Source: Ichthyophonus hoferi (lineage: Eukaryota; Opisthokonta; Ichthyosporea; Ichthyophonida; Ichthyophonidae). Taken from it: a stretch of 50,483 bases of DNA. The position numbers and the translations under genes are program-made. Below the pieces are notes generated by a model that saw nothing but the letters and a program-made list of their open reading frames with translations, did no database searches and was not told the origin of the DNA. This document shows positions 14,126 through 27,101 of this stretch, piece by piece. Where the stretch lies: contig NAOQ01000064.1 in NCBI GenBank assembly GCA_002751075.1, forward strand, positions 35,093-85,575. Direction: 5' to 3'. How positions within the stretch are numbered: the stretch's first letter is position 1; every line of letters starts with the position of its first letter.

Positions 14126-15353
14126 CGTTGAAGTATTTCAGCCCCTACAAGTGCTTATTCAAAACCTTCATGGTGTCTTGTACAAAATACTTATTGTTTA
14201 TATAGCATTGAACCTCCATATGTAAAGAAGCATTTATAATGAGGTTTTTCAATCAGTAATTAAAATCTGGATATTAATTATTGATTATTAATTGCTTTAG
14301 CAATGCCACTAATTACAATTAATTGGGACTAGATGTTTAGTGCAGTCCATAAGTGTAAATTTACTGTAGTTTTTAAGTAGTATTGGTCATTGGTTCATAA
14401 CTACCCACATAATGATTGATGATATACATAGCATCCAGCATGATTCTTTGAATAATCATTGGAAAATGTGTTAATAATAACTTTTGCTATGTAATTTCCA
14501 GAATGGTTTTTGAATAATCTTTGGATAACTTGCTGATAACAACTTATGCAATCTAATTCTAGAATAATATTTTGAATAGCTGTTAAACATCTTTTTGATG
14601 ACAACACATTAAAAGACAGTTGTGTTCAGTTCTTATTTGTTAATATGTGTTTAAAATATTCCATGATTGTCCCGGCTAACGCATCTCACACTATGGGCCA
14701 TATAAACTTTGCAAGATCATTTAATATGTAGATCAACCAAAGTTTTAGTAACAAGCTCATCATGCAACGATTGGCCCATTATTGGTTGATACGACAACTT
14801 CCTTACAATAGATATATTTACTGGTCAATTCCACAGAATATGAAACACTTATAATAAATGAAATAATAACTATACAGTCAATCACATTAGGATACTATAT
14901 CATTAATCATTATGGATAAGATAAGATAATTCTAATGACTATCAAAGGTCCTCTGTGAGCTGCACTTCTTACAACTGGTCGCATTAACATTGATGAACTG
15001 ATCTTTAAATTGACACCCATGATCAACAAGTGTTGTGGAAAAGATGAAAGAGACAGAAACAACTAATAATAAAGATCTGATTAAACACACGTTCTACACA
15101 TACTCTATATTATTTATTATATAGTCTTTATGTCTTTATATATTATTTCTAGAAGACTGCATACATTTTCTTTCTCTTTTGTTCTATTTTATGACGCCAA
15201 AACTCTAAACACATTCTACAAAGATACAACAACTTTGAACAATATGTTTGTCTTAAATGCTTATCAAGTGATCAAAGGGTATTTTCCTGAACCAACAACT
15301 ATATAATCAGAATGCATAGACTTAATTTGAATCCGAATAATAAAATTCACAAT
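14126..15353 (+). repeat. LTR copy A (copia family), interrupted by an insertion
   Basis: The 3' LTR of the preceding copia fossil. It opens CGTTGAAGTATTTCAGCCCC (family consensus TGTTGAAG...) and matches LTR copies B-E elsewhere in the window. LTR sequence runs to about 14655, stops, and resumes at about 15243 to about 15353, including GAACCAACAACTATATAAT, shared with copies C and D. About 590 bp of unrelated DNA splits it. Confidence 0.7.
14656..15242. mobile_element. Unidentified ~590-bp insertion inside LTR copy A
   Basis: DNA absent from the other LTR copies. Similar A/T-rich words (AATATGTGTTTAAAA and AATATGTTTGTCTTAAA) stand at the two junctions and could be a diverged target duplication. 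Positions 14681-14767 are repeated at 26793-26878, so it belongs to a dispersed family. Class is unknown: no terminal inverted repeats or coding domain recognised. Confidence 0.5.
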
Positions 15354-18300
15354 AAAGTCTATTTTTATTAAATCAACTTTGTAGTTAAAACTATGATAGT
15401 GTCTAGAGGAGAGCATATACCCAGGAAATCTGTCAAGAGCATAACATTGAAGTCAGTGACAGCTACATTTGCCAAATTATGAGGATCTACAGGTAATATA
15501 GAGAAGAAAGCAGGGGTTGTGTTTCAACAGATGAAGGTGATTATTATGAATGAGGACTTATCCCCAGAAACCTTTACTGTTACTGAAGACATGAACTATG
15601 ATACTACCAAAGGAAATATCCATTGCAAACTTCAGACATACTAAGCCCTTCAATAAGAATGTTCTAACTTTATTAAATCCTCTCCTCTGCTCACTCACTG
15701 AATTTAACCTCTCTTTTGCAAGGAGGGGATACAATCACAAAATTATTGCTTATACAATAATAATTAAACTACTAAAATTATGGAATTCAATAAGTCTAAA
15801 CCAATGACCGTAAGGTACTACAATACCATGCGAATCAAATCATATTTGGAAACAACTTTCCAAAGGTGGAATTACTAGATTCCTATAAATCTGTTCCTAG
15901 TTAAAAAAAAATACAATGCTATATATTACTACATATTATTATGGCACGCATATAGACCATCTTAGGACAAAATGAGTGCATTATATCAGCACACATAAGT
16001 GTTTGAAGCAACTATCGTATAATACATTAATTGTAGCACATAACTAAGAATGTTCAAACTCAAGGCATGTCCCATAAGGTATAACAATTATTAACTGTTT
16101 ATTAGATTATAGTTAAATAAACATAACACAGCCCTTAACTAAAACTTTCAATAAGTATAAAAGGGGCTGGCTGTGCTAGCATTTAATAATCATTCTAATC
16201 ATAGTGCAAATAAATAAATACACAAACCCATCCTGGTCCTCTATACATAGTATTCAAATACTCCTATAAATTGATAAAAAGACTTTTAGTGAGCTTTCCT
16301 AAAGACCTCATACTATTGGTCTAAACCTAAAATGTTCTTGAAAGCATATAATGCACAAACAATTAACATTTTAGGTACTCTACACCTGCACCACGTACTC
16401 TACTAAACCACCTCTGAATTAATCTATTTAGGTGCAACATTTTTGTTGGTTAGAAAAATCAAAATAAGCAGCTTTTTGCTTTTCTCAACAGTCAGGAATC
16501 ACTTGGCTTAGAATACCTTTAAACACAGCTTGACAGTAAAAGAGAAGTTGATGATCCAATAAAGGAGTCTGTTATTTATAAATATTGATAAAGATAGTTT
16601 CAAGATTAATCAGATTTGCAATAGCATACACTATATTTATAAGTGTAATAGTCTCTACCTGCAATTGGACCAGGACACAGAATTCTGTTGTGAAATTTAA
16701 TAATGAATTTTTATTTCTATTAGAAGCAGAATCTGACCCAGATCAACGAATTGGCTATGTAAAGTGAATTGCAGGATCAAAAGCTTGTTCACTAATATGA
16801 GGTAAATTTTTCAAATCTTTTTTTGTAAATTGCAATGGTGGTATCTTCCATAGAGTCTATTACACTTCCAAGTCTTTTGGAATTTACCGAGTCAATGAAG
16901 ATATATGTCCTACGAATATCTACAGTACCTGCAGAAAGAGAGATGTGTGTTATGTGTGGAGATACACTAATATTTGTTGATTGGAATCTTTTTTCTCTAA
17001 AGTTTTCTTTTATATTTAGTCATAGTCTCGTAAAAGGAGCGGGTTGTTTTATGTCTCTGATTGGACACCTGCCAATTAAATTTGTTCTATTATTTTGATA
17101 CTTCTAATAGGTTAACCTGGTTATTGGGGTTTCCTAATAACGTGAATGTTTAGAATCATGAAGAACACTAGCACAGCTAATGTCTTTTATAATTGTACAA
17201 GTAAATTAGCCAAGAGTTTCTATTAAGTATATCTGTGCCTATTTTGCACTATGTACAATTTTTTATCCTGCTTGATTGGGGTCTAATATTATTATTAATA
17301 TAGTGATGCATTAATTATTTATATTTTTACAGATAAGGTTGTTTATAATAAAATAGCTAAGACAACATCACTCCTTGTTAACTTAATAATATGTAGAAAC
17401 GTTAATGCTATAATAATACATAGATATCTATTTAGACAAACTACTGTATGTGTTGTGCTAGTGTACAATAAAAATTATTGTCCCTGTTGTAGTAGGCATT
17501 TTAGAATCCTAGGAACCTTGGAAATCATGAGATCACATGATGTAATGAGTAATCATAGTGAATAACATGCTTGTTTGTAATTACAATTTCTGGTCAGAAA
17601 CGTATCTCAACAATCTATAACTTGGATTCCCTCTTTGAAATTATCAGTTCGCTTTTAAAATAAATGTAGTAATTGCATCAATACAATTAGATGTATGCAT
17701 AAGCATAGTCACTTTGGCTTTTAAACCTGGTAACCCCTGACTTTTAAAGAAATATCCTACTTTATGATGATATATCTGCTGCAGCTTGTGGGGTATGGAA
17801 ATAGTTGGTGTTACCAAGCTTTTTTTACAAGTATGATTATCATATAGACTACATAATTCATTAAATGCTCTTGGAAACGTGAGTCAGGCATGTAGTCCTT
17901 GTGGTGTAATAATAAATCAGTAATATTAAACCAATGATTCTTGGTGTGACATTTTTTATAATCAAGAAATAATTGAAAACACCAAGCTCAACTTGCTCCA
18001 CCTTCAATTGGCAATGAAATATCAAAATAAGAGAAATAATATAGTGTAATACAGATGGGATTAGTAATGCAATAATTTATTGTAGTGAAAATTTTTAAAT
18101 TTTAAATTTTTCTTGGTTAAAAAATGAGAACTCTGATAATTGTAATTGTTTACAAATAATTTCATGGTTTCACAAAAAATTCCAAATGCCCCGTTGACTT
18201 TTCAGCTCTCTTTTATATCTTTGGTATTTTTGCCCTATACAATCATTATTAGGTTTAACAATTCCAGCTATTCATTATATTGTCTTTCCTGAAGCGCATC

Positions 18301-18601
18301 TAAAGTCCTGGTTTTAACAAGTCAAACAAAAGAAAACTAAAGTGCAATTAAAATTACCCACCTAGATGAAAACTATTTCAAATGTATTCTCCAATAAAAT
18401 CCTCGTCATACGCCACTAATACATGACACATACGCTATTAGAAATCCCACCCTCAAAAACAATAGTTAGTCCTGTTATGATTTAGTTCGTTATAGACATA
18501 AGCACATAAATATTATAACAATGGGACCACTCCACATGGTGTCACCCTGCAGCATATAGACCAATTCAAGGCGGTGATATATTTATAATTGCTAACACCG
18601 A
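15354..18601. other. Gene-poor region, possible retroelement remnants
   Basis: No host gene can be supported. Coding-like patches occur on the plus strand (about 15370-15640 and 16585-17098), with average base composition and no domain I recognise. They may be further internal retroelement debris following LTR copy A. The 17100-18600 part shows nothing recognisable. Confidence 0.45.
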
Positions 18602-18974
18602 AATATTTAATTATTTTAATTATTTTTATATATAGCTATAAATATTTACTATGATTAGTAATTATTATTACAACACATGTTGCCTGGGAAAATAGCTAGT
18701 CAATCTATTGGTGTTAAACGTCAACCCAAGATTGTCTATCAAAATTGAACCAGCCAATGGTAGAGGTTCTGCAACTATATAATAAGCCATTTCAGGTCGT
18801 ATGTTTTGGGTCCAGAGAGCACATTGTTCAGGCATCCTGCATATGAAAAGTCCTGCTGACTTGTTTAATAAAAATGTGTCTTGGGATATCTGCACTCCAT
18901 GCATGCAAAGGGATATGTTCAAACGTCCTTTAATTTGGTATGCTCTCTCCTTCTAAACAAACATGGGACATTGG
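18602..18974. repeat. Dispersed repeat family R, copy 1
   Basis: First of three related copies. It shares with copy 2 the block ATCTATTGGTGTTAAACGTC and the phrase GAACCAGCCAA...ATATAATAAGCCAT, at about 85-90% identity by eye. Its right half (18860-18974) matches the end of copy 3. An 84-codon open frame on the minus strand (18668-18922) spans the copy, but I do not recognise the product. Confidence 0.7.
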
Positions 18975-19263
18975 AACGTTCCTATCTCTACTTATTATTC
19001 CCAACATGGCGGCAGAGAAAGCTTAACTAGTTTATCATGGTCACAAAATCTGGTAATGCTATTAAGTCAACAATCTATAAATGCCTAAAAGACTTTATCC
19101 TAACCCTATATCCATTTACTGACCTCTACATGTGGAGACTCAATTGTATTACACACCACACACTGTTTTCATATTTTCATTTGAATTATCAACATTTCCA
19201 GCTTCAAAGTGACACCAATGCAACGTGCAAAACAACTGAGCAACTCTCATATATCACAGCTGT

Positions 19264-19341
19264 CAGATGCCAGATGTCAGATGCCAGATGCCAGAGCCTA
19301 TGACTGAGCCAGAGCCCGAGCCAGAGCCCAAGCCAGAGCGA
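19264..19341. repeat. GC-rich compound minisatellite
   Basis: Five heptamers (CAGATGC/CAGATGT, the last CAGAGCC) at 19264-19298, then three 12-mers GAGCCAGAGCCC at 19306-19341. It is much richer in G+C than its surroundings. In one plus-strand frame the 12-mer reads as an acidic, proline-rich (EPEP-like) repeat, but no gene surrounds it. Confidence 0.85.
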
Positions 19342-19407
19342 GCAAAAACATTTAACAAACTCTTTGGCGAATTGTCTCCGCTTTTTTTTTTTTAACATTA
19401 AAACAAG

Positions 19408-19595
19408 AATATTTAATTAATTTAAGTATTTTTTTTATAGCTATAAGCATCTACTATTATTAGTAACTATTATTACATATTTAGCCTGAAAGAATAACTA
19501 GTGCAATCTATTGGTGTTAAACGTCAATCCAAGATGATCTATTAAAAATAGAACCAGCCAAACGGTAGAGCTCCTGTAACTATATAATAAGCCAT
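19408..19595. repeat. Dispersed repeat family R, copy 2
   Basis: Direct repeat of the first half of copy 1, about 800 bp downstream in the same orientation. It ends at ATATAATAAGCCAT and lacks the right half. Confidence 0.7.
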
Positions 19596-20828
19596 ATGAT
19601 AATAGTTTTTATTTACATAATAACTTGGCTCCGCTTAATGATTATTCACATTGTGCAATCTCTACATTTGCACCAAAGCGCATTAAACATCATCTATGCC
19701 ACCTACATTAGAACGAGGTTATAATTATCACCTTCAGTTACCTAGAGAATTGGTATATGGGCCTTCAGTAAACACTCTAGCACAACAACTGAGTCTTCAA
19801 GATAATTCTAATCAAGTAGCCATTACATATACCGGCCAACTAACGATAACTATTATAGAAAACACAATTGGAGACCACGAAGCCTGTGGACAAGTCACTA
19901 GTACTATCACAGATTGCTATACATATTAACAGAAAAGAACCCAACTGGGCATATAATGTGTGTATACTATCTTTTACTTACTATATTTAAACCGTAAGCA
20001 CATGTTTGTTCTATGTTTGGACTTCAAATCCTGTTTGCAGTTCTACGCTTTCAAGCCAAGAGCCAGTTATTGCCGCCTCATCACCACATCAGATCATTGT
20101 ATTTTGATATATTTGTTTATGTTTTATAAGCCAATTAATCATAAGTTCTGAAGTGCATCGGTAATTAATGATTCGATGACAAAATAAATTTCCGTAGTTA
20201 CAAGAGCATTTAGATCCTGTTCCTTTGCTCCATTTTTATCAATTTTCTATTCTACTCAATAGTTTTACACTAGGAAATAATGCACCAATTATAGACCAGT
20301 ATTTAACCATATTCTATTGGAGTTCATATAGAGCGAATAGGAATGTATTATTTTAAATTTGCAAATCACTCTTAGATAAAATTCCTCCGATTGATTGAAT
20401 CCCAAAAATCAATGATGAGGCCACCAATATCCTGATTCCATCAATTATCATTATCACCATCTCGATCTCGGGTAATCAGTGATGTCAAAACAGTTGCCTT
20501 AAAAAACTTGATAATTTAAGACTTTTACATGGCATCTTGATGGTTTGTGGTTTATGGAATAATAATATAATAATAATAAACGAAACTCAAGTCTTAGCTC
20601 TAAATATAAGTTGCCTCAATTTGCTTGGTGTTTGTAACTCCAATAATACATCCATAACGTTCTATGGATAAATAAAAGCATAGAAAAGTTTTTTTATAAA
20701 AAAAGCCATGCTTGTTACAGTAGAAGTTCAATGTGCTTTATTGCTATATCGTACATTCTGCAGCTTAGAACTCAGCATGCTAATAAATTAAATTTTAAAC
20801 GATTCTAACATGTCCTTGACATATTTGT
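19596..20828. other. Gene-poor region downstream of AVT gene 1
   Basis: No supported gene. A 77-codon plus-strand frame (19696-19929) contains a segment (19880-19925) similar to 43440-43485 in the copia-rich part of the window, so it is probably retroelement debris. The rest, up to the AVT 3' flank, is featureless AT-rich DNA. Confidence 0.45.
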
Positions 20829-21228
20829 TTGTTTGTGCTTTCTATCTCAAAGTTGACAAGTTTTTCTGAAATTGGTAATAATAAATTTGTATCCATCGGT
20901 AATGCAATCGGGAGTAGTTCAAGAAACAAGCTATATTATGTAACCCAAGAGAAAAAACAATCGCACATGCATTTTTGTCAATCAATAAAACACGGTAACA
21001 TTGGTTCACGTCATATAGAATCACAAGATTCAAGTTATTGTTATTTAATTAAAATATTATATTTCTTTGAGGTAATATCTAACACTAAAAAAAAATCAAA
21101 TTTACTATTAACATACACACGGCTATCAAATATGCAAATACAATTCAGGAAGTCGGCCAAATTCGAAGACTTTGATAAGGGCAGATTCCATATTCTATTC
21201 CTAACGCACCAAAGCAAAATTCGTGGAA

Positions 21229-22713
21229 TTATGAGAAAATTCCTGCCAAGGCTATGGGAATAAAGCACACTCCAAATGTTATATAGAAATAACAAGCCCA
21301 TCTTCTGGTTGGTGAAAATCTATAATTATGCTCATGTACTGGAACCCACCCCCTGGCACTATCCTCCTTTGGGTTATTGTACACAAACATCCGTAAATAT
21401 GTAAGAGGAGGAAGAATAAAGGCCGCTGCTGTGCAAGCTGTAGCACCAACCACGTTAAAGACAATGCCAAGATCGGATACGCCCAGGGCAGGTCCCACTG
21501 ATGCCGCATACAGGAAAGCAGTGACACTAAAATAAAGAATCTTAGCACCACGGGTCCCTGGAGTAACCAATTCTTCTTTGTTGAGTCGATTCATAATGCC
21601 TATGATAATTCCTTGGCAAGCCTCACGGGTTGGATGCAGGAGGAGAGGGTACGACACTGCCACAATGAAGCACATGAGAATGCGCGCAATGGATACGGGC
21701 ATGACCACAGGGTAGCCTAGAAGAATATTGGAACTAACGCCGGCACCATATGTGAAATAGCCACAAAAACTAAATACGGCATAAAAAACTAAAGCGATAC
21801 TCATAGAAGTAACAGTGACAATATCCATTCGTCTGACATTTGGCCTCTTGAGATCGTTGTAAAGTTCAGGTACCAGTGGATGGGAGGTAAAGGAAAAAAT
21901 AAAGAGAGGGAAAGACCTCATGACAGCCAAATTATCGTGGGGCCTTTGGATAGGCGATATGGTCCCTTGGCAACCTGTCCTAACACCTTCGCCACAGGCA
22001 TAGAAGATGGGTAATGGCTCAGAAAAGAAAAGAATAGATAGTAAAACAAGATATAGTGTTGCCATAAGTGCCATAATACTGGTATACCGCAGGGGTGAAA
22101 GGTCCCTCATCATACTGAGAGGCAAACTCACAGTTATGGATACAAGAGCTATCCAGAATTGTCTGTTTACGATAAACGCTGGTGGATTGCGATGGACCTC
22201 ATTAATAAACTGTGGCATAAGATCTCCCAAAACAATCATGTAAGAAATCATAGATCCAATGCACATAAGAACAACTATTAAGTCAGCAATCCACCCATAT
22301 CCTGGAAATGCTGCCTCAAAGATACCACCATACGATGCTCTTTTATCCGGGCCTATTCTGTTACGGCATTTTGAAACAATGTGGAGTGTGAACAGAGCTC
22401 CGATGAATGCAAAGACCATAAGAACAATACCTACGGCCCATCCACTCTCTCCCAAAGCATAAGGAAGAGCTAAAATACCGGTTCCTAAAACTGCTTTTGT
22501 AAGGTTCAAGACACTGCTGAAGATGGTTGCACCTTTCTTTATAAATCCCATAGGAGTATCCGTGTTGTCAATGATAGTTGCATATGGTGGCAATGTCATG
22601 CCCTCAGATCCTAGATATCCATTTGGAGATTTCTTCGTGTCTTCTCCAATAATCCCACTGTTACTTAATGGCTGAACAGCAATATTGCTGTCAGAGAAAA
22701 TAAGCGGATTCAT
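21229..22713 (-). CDS. SLC38/AVT-type amino acid transporter, intronless (paralogue 1)
   Basis: Amino acid/auxin permease (AAAP) family carrier, 494 residues, expected in the plasma or vacuolar membrane; substrate not predictable. A variable hydrophilic N-tail (about 65 residues) leads into TM1 with VLGTGILALPYALGESGW, the family's signature first helix. It continues through about 11 hydrophobic segments. HPLVPELYNDLKRP followed by RRM is the SLC38-type motif after TM5-6, and FCGYFTYG and PVSIARILMCF follow. The start is the ATG at 22713, with A at -3; the open frame extends further upstream but only to non-ATG codons. It is a single exon, unlike the ten-exon DMT gene. The closest relative in the window is the gene at 32542-33996, roughly 60-65% identical by eye. 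Confidence 0.93.
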   Translation of the reverse strand: MNPLIFSDSNIAVQPLSNSGIIGEDTKKSPNGYLGSEGMTLPPYATIIDNTDTPMGFIKKGATIFSSVLNLTKAVLGTGILALPYALGESGWAVGIVLMVFAFIGALFTLHIVSKCRNRIGPDKRASYGGIFEAAFPGYGWIADLIVVLMCIGSMISYMIVLGDLMPQFINEVHRNPPAFIVNRQFWIALVSITVSLPLSMMRDLSPLRYTSIMALMATLYLVLLSILFFSEPLPIFYACGEGVRTGCQGTISPIQRPHDNLAVMRSFPLFIFSFTSHPLVPELYNDLKRPNVRRMDIVTVTSMSIALVFYAVFSFCGYFTYGAGVSSNILLGYPVVMPVSIARILMCFIVAVSYPLLLHPTREACQGIIIGIMNRLNKEELVTPGTRGAKILYFSVTAFLYAASVGPALGVSDLGIVFNVVGATACTAAAFILPPLTYLRMFVYNNPKEDSARGWVPVHEHNYRFSPTRRWACYFYITFGVCFIPIALAGIFS

Positions 22714-25302
22714 TTTTGACACCAGTGATGTACAAGTACGCAAAAAATTGGAGCTCTTGGGAGCTAACAAATAACCTTTATGCAAAGTATTTTAAGGACA
22801 CAAAATATGAAAGCCGAAGTTTGCTTGATCCAACTACAGATAGTAGTTAAAAAGGAAGAAAATGATCAACTTTCAACCTTCGTATCACTATGAACCTAAA
22901 TATACAGTTCAAATGGTATGAAAAAAAAACACAAAACAAAAACAGCTAATTTATAATCAACCAGGTGAGTGAGTCATTTGTTTTTATAATTGGTGACTCG
23001 GTTTACATGTTGATACCTGATACCAGCACATAGGATGCTATTTTCGGTCTTCAACTGTGGGCCAATTGATATATCTTTTTAATTATAAAATTTAAAATTA
23101 ATACAAAGTCTGTAGGTATTTTATTGTTAATTGTTCTGGCTAACTAATATTTTATTTTATTAGATTTTTTTAAAAAAATTAATTATTAATTATTGCATAC
23201 AATTTGTGTATTATTTGTAATTCACACGAGTTTTTTTTCTAAACTGACCTTGCAAATAATAACATTAAATTAATCCAATTAGAAAAACGCATTTGCTTTT
23301 GCTTTAGATCATTATTCGTCAATATTCATCGACCAATAAACAGCTAAAGCTGACTATAACCTGTATTTATATTACATAGCCAGTAGTATATATTCTTTTT
23401 CTCTACGAACTAGCCAAGTTATTCTATATTTGTAATGTCCCCATTTCCCCTTAGATATCCTGCCCTCTACTAGCTAATACATGCTTATATTATAACAATG
23501 GTTTACCTTGTTATTTAGTCGTAGTAGCGTCTGACTAATATATATCATTGCACAGTTTCTTTGAATCGATATTCCCGAGTATATTTTACTACCATGGCTT
23601 TTTAAAGCTATCGATTGATAAATAGTTCAGGGACAACAAACTCAAAAAATAGAATATAAAACAATATTCTACTGATTGAATTGAACTGGTTTTTTTATAC
23701 TTGCGATGCTTCTCTTGATACTCTCTGATATGTCAGTGAAGACGATGGAGAGCTAACGTTAGTCATTGGGTTCAACCTATAGGGATGGGGAAAACACGAG
23801 AAATGTTGTCATGTAGGCTAGTATGGTTGAAAGTTTCCAGCACGTGTACTAAAGCTACGGTACAGTCGTCTCTCAATCCTATTCGTTATAATGAAGTGCC
23901 CTTACTTTATATGTCTAATTTTAGCTATAACATCAATATGATATTTAGATATCGCATCGTAATCGTTTTAAACCTAATTGTCTAACAACAATCTAAACTG
24001 ACCAGACAGATTGGGAATAATACGTTCTAAATTTAGGACTAAATTCAGATATACTTAGTTCTATTTCGAGATTGTAGTCAGTCTGGTAATGTTCAAGCCA
24101 AAACTATAAAACTACCAATAATTCCTGCTCAAGCTCACGCTGTTGATTAAGATTTATGGAAGCATTTAACTTCTTAATAGGCGATGTATTGTATATTATG
24201 GTAACAGCAAACTAACTGCAGTTGTGGATAAATGGTTACGATATCGTTAATATCAGCAGAAACAACACCAGGCTTGGCTGGTTGGCCTAGTAAAGGATCT
24301 AGATTAAGTACTTCATCCTCTTTAGAAGCTTTAGACATATTATAAATACATAAAAATATATATTAACTTTTGGAATATGACTTATTTCTAACTACCATTA
24401 ATTTTTTATATAATTGAACAGTAGAATGTAATTCACCCGTTCTCTTTATTATTATATGAAGCTTTGTACTTATCCTTCTTTCGCTCAAAAACCAATCATG
24501 AATAAATTCTTTCCGACTAATGTGACCTGACCATGAGCCCATGTTTAAAGATCTAATTGGCTCTCGAAATATTAAAAATATAATGAAAAATTGTCAGAAA
24601 AATGACTATGTTGAAATAAGCTCTTGACGCTATTTATTATATCATACCGTCTTCCTGCCCCAAACTTGGGTTGTTATTTAAAATAAATGGTTAAGAGCAT
24701 GTGTTTGGGCACTCTCAATGAGAAAATGCGTGTCTTGAGAACTTCCTTCTTTTGACTATAGCTCAAAAGGCAATTACCAAGCTAGGTCTTGCTCCTTGCT
24801 TGATGTAGTGATATTAGTGAGGAACAATTCTTTCCTTCGTGTACCTCAGATATGTGCCATAGGCTATATAGGATGGGCATAGGTAGGAGATATAATGCGA
24901 TTGTGCATGGGTGATAAGATGTTTTGTACAAACTGGGCACAGGATCAATCAAGGAATGCCTACAATATGCGTAAGGAAAATATATTTTGTGAGAAAATAT
25001 AAAAAGTCAACTAATGCAATTTATTAGTAATTTATCTACTATTGAATGCAGAAGTTTTGAAATAGTTTCTTCAAAAACAAATTTCTTAAGAATTTTAAAT
25101 TCCACTCAATGCTATGTGGATTACACTATCATAGAGACTCATGAGAATATAGTGGGCGTCAAAGACCATCGGGATTTTGAGCATGTTTATTTATATTAAA
25201 TCAAATCTAATTGACAGTATTGGTTTAGGCTTTTACACAACAAGCGAAAGTGAGCAGTAACTATTTCCCAGTGAGACAATAAATATTTTTTATTATGCTT
25301 TA

Positions 25303-25395
25303 GATGTAGTTCGCGAAGCTTCGCATGCTCTCCCTTCACATGTAAGAAGAGGAGAAAGTGGAATGCTCTTAGGATTTCTTGCTGTCTCCGGATAA
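25303..25395 (+). other. Isolated exon-like island
   Basis: A GC-richer stretch just after a TTTAG acceptor-like site reads as about 30 codons containing REASHALPSHVRRGESGML and then a stop. It looks like a terminal exon, but no upstream exon could be joined and I do not recognise the protein. A second frame is also open up to a GT donor at 25399. It includes the perfect palindrome GCGAAGCTTCGC near 25313. Confidence 0.25.
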
Positions 25396-26792
25396 AAGGT
25401 ATGCCGTATTTCTCATGCTATACAAAAGTATTTTATATATTAAGATTTTACCTATTAAACTCGCATAATTTATCTTTGGTACCCGATTTTATTTGTTTGC
25501 AAAAGGGAATCTCGAAAATCTATATATGCAAATAGCATTACGTACGGAGATTGGGAATATTGATTATTGATTGCTGTGCATTTTAATGGAAACTTTTATA
25601 ACTACATAATAGATTTGGCATATTGCAATAGTTGACTCACTGTCTTTGGCAAGCCAAATTCATGATCTGTGTTTCATTTCTTTTTGTTCAGATTCATATT
25701 ACATAACTGCGGGTACTATCACAATTGAGGCTTATAATGTAAAAATTATCTTATCTCAGGCAGGATTCTCTTGACAAAAGTAATACCTATCACGTGCACT
25801 TCTATGATTTGTAATTAAATACCATCAATTAACCTAGATTAGGCTAATAACCATCGATTACGTTCTCCTATTGGACTATGCGTTTTTCACCATCCAGATA
25901 TAGTCCAAACCGATCGTTAATCTGCATTTTATTAGTAAGATCATTTTATTTCTTCACTCAGATCTTTGATTGTTCATATATAATGTGGTATTATTCAAGT
26001 AAATTTTTATGGAGAAAGCGTAATTTACATATAACTTGCGCATTGTGTTGCCCAACATAATGTTAAATTATTTTGAATCTTAGTTTTATCTTACGTATAA
26101 TGTTTACTTGTATCTTAGCCAATACCACGACCTAGCATCGAATGCAGAGGTTTTTTGCTCACCATATGCATACTATAATACTGCATTATTGCGTATGTAG
26201 AGATATGAATATAACACAGCACCTAATTGACATATGCACAATTTGTTGATGTTTAACATAATCAATTGAAGATGCTATTAAGCATTAATTGTTTATATAC
26301 TTAATTCATATTGTTCACAACACTAAAAACTGTATGCAACCAAATTACTGGCGTATTTCAACTTCAATCCTTTCCGTTATTAAAAATATATTCATAAAAA
26401 AATAATAAGATATGTTTATTGTTATTTCATTTATGGAGGTCTTTTAAGTGCATTTTTGTATGGATTATGTAAGAAAGTGTATGTGACATTGTTATTGAAA
26501 GACGCGTGCATGTAATTGAAAAAATAAAGAATGATGACTAAAGATAATTACTATAACGTTCAATGCGATAGGTTTTAGAATTTATTCTATATTATACTAG
26601 GTTATGATTGATAATATGACGCATGGATATTATTTGTTGCTTAAATAGACGACTCTTATTTTTTGGTAATTTGCCTAAAAATCATAGACATATTTTAATA
26701 TTTATTGTGTATAGCTCGTACTCCCATTAGAACAGTTTCCACTTCATTGACAAAAGTAAATGCCCGACATATGTTATGACTATTCTGATTAT

Positions 26793-26878
26793 TGCATCCC
26801 ACACTACGGGCCGTTTGAACTTTCTTATACCATTTCATTTGTAGATCAACCAAAGTTTTAGTAACAAGCGCATCAGGC
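26793..26878. repeat. Dispersed repeat fragment matching 14681-14767
   Basis: About 86 bp at roughly 80-85% identity to the insertion inside LTR copy A, with a shared run of nearly 30 bases around GATCAACCAAAGTTTTAGTA. Both copies read open on the minus strand (LVTKTLVDL in each), which hints at a coding origin; the product is unrecognised. Confidence 0.65.
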
Positions 26879-27101
26879 ATGATTAGCAAATTATTAATCA
26901 CTGTTACGAGCTCATTAATCGCGATTGTAGTTTTTTTAAAATCATAAATACTTAAAATAGAGTGGTTCAGAATTAACTAGTTACCAAATATTCTTCTAAT
27001 GGATTAATTTACTAATATCTGAAGTTACCCCAAGATAGTTAAGCACTGGCGGCGGTAGAAACAAACAAGTACAAAAGCAAACAAAACACCTAATAAAGTG
27101 A

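Noticed and set aside
20829-21263. 144-codon plus-strand open frame overlapping the end of AVT gene 1
   Set aside because: It lies in the 3' flank and antisense end of a sure gene, has no domain-like pattern, is lysine/serine/isoleucine-rich as expected from AT-rich DNA, and is not supported by splice or start context.
22714-22785. Upstream extension of AVT gene 1 beyond the ATG at 22713
   Set aside because: The in-frame extension has no ATG; its first codon is TTG, so 22713 is the supported start. The same reasoning moves the start of AVT gene 2 to 33996.
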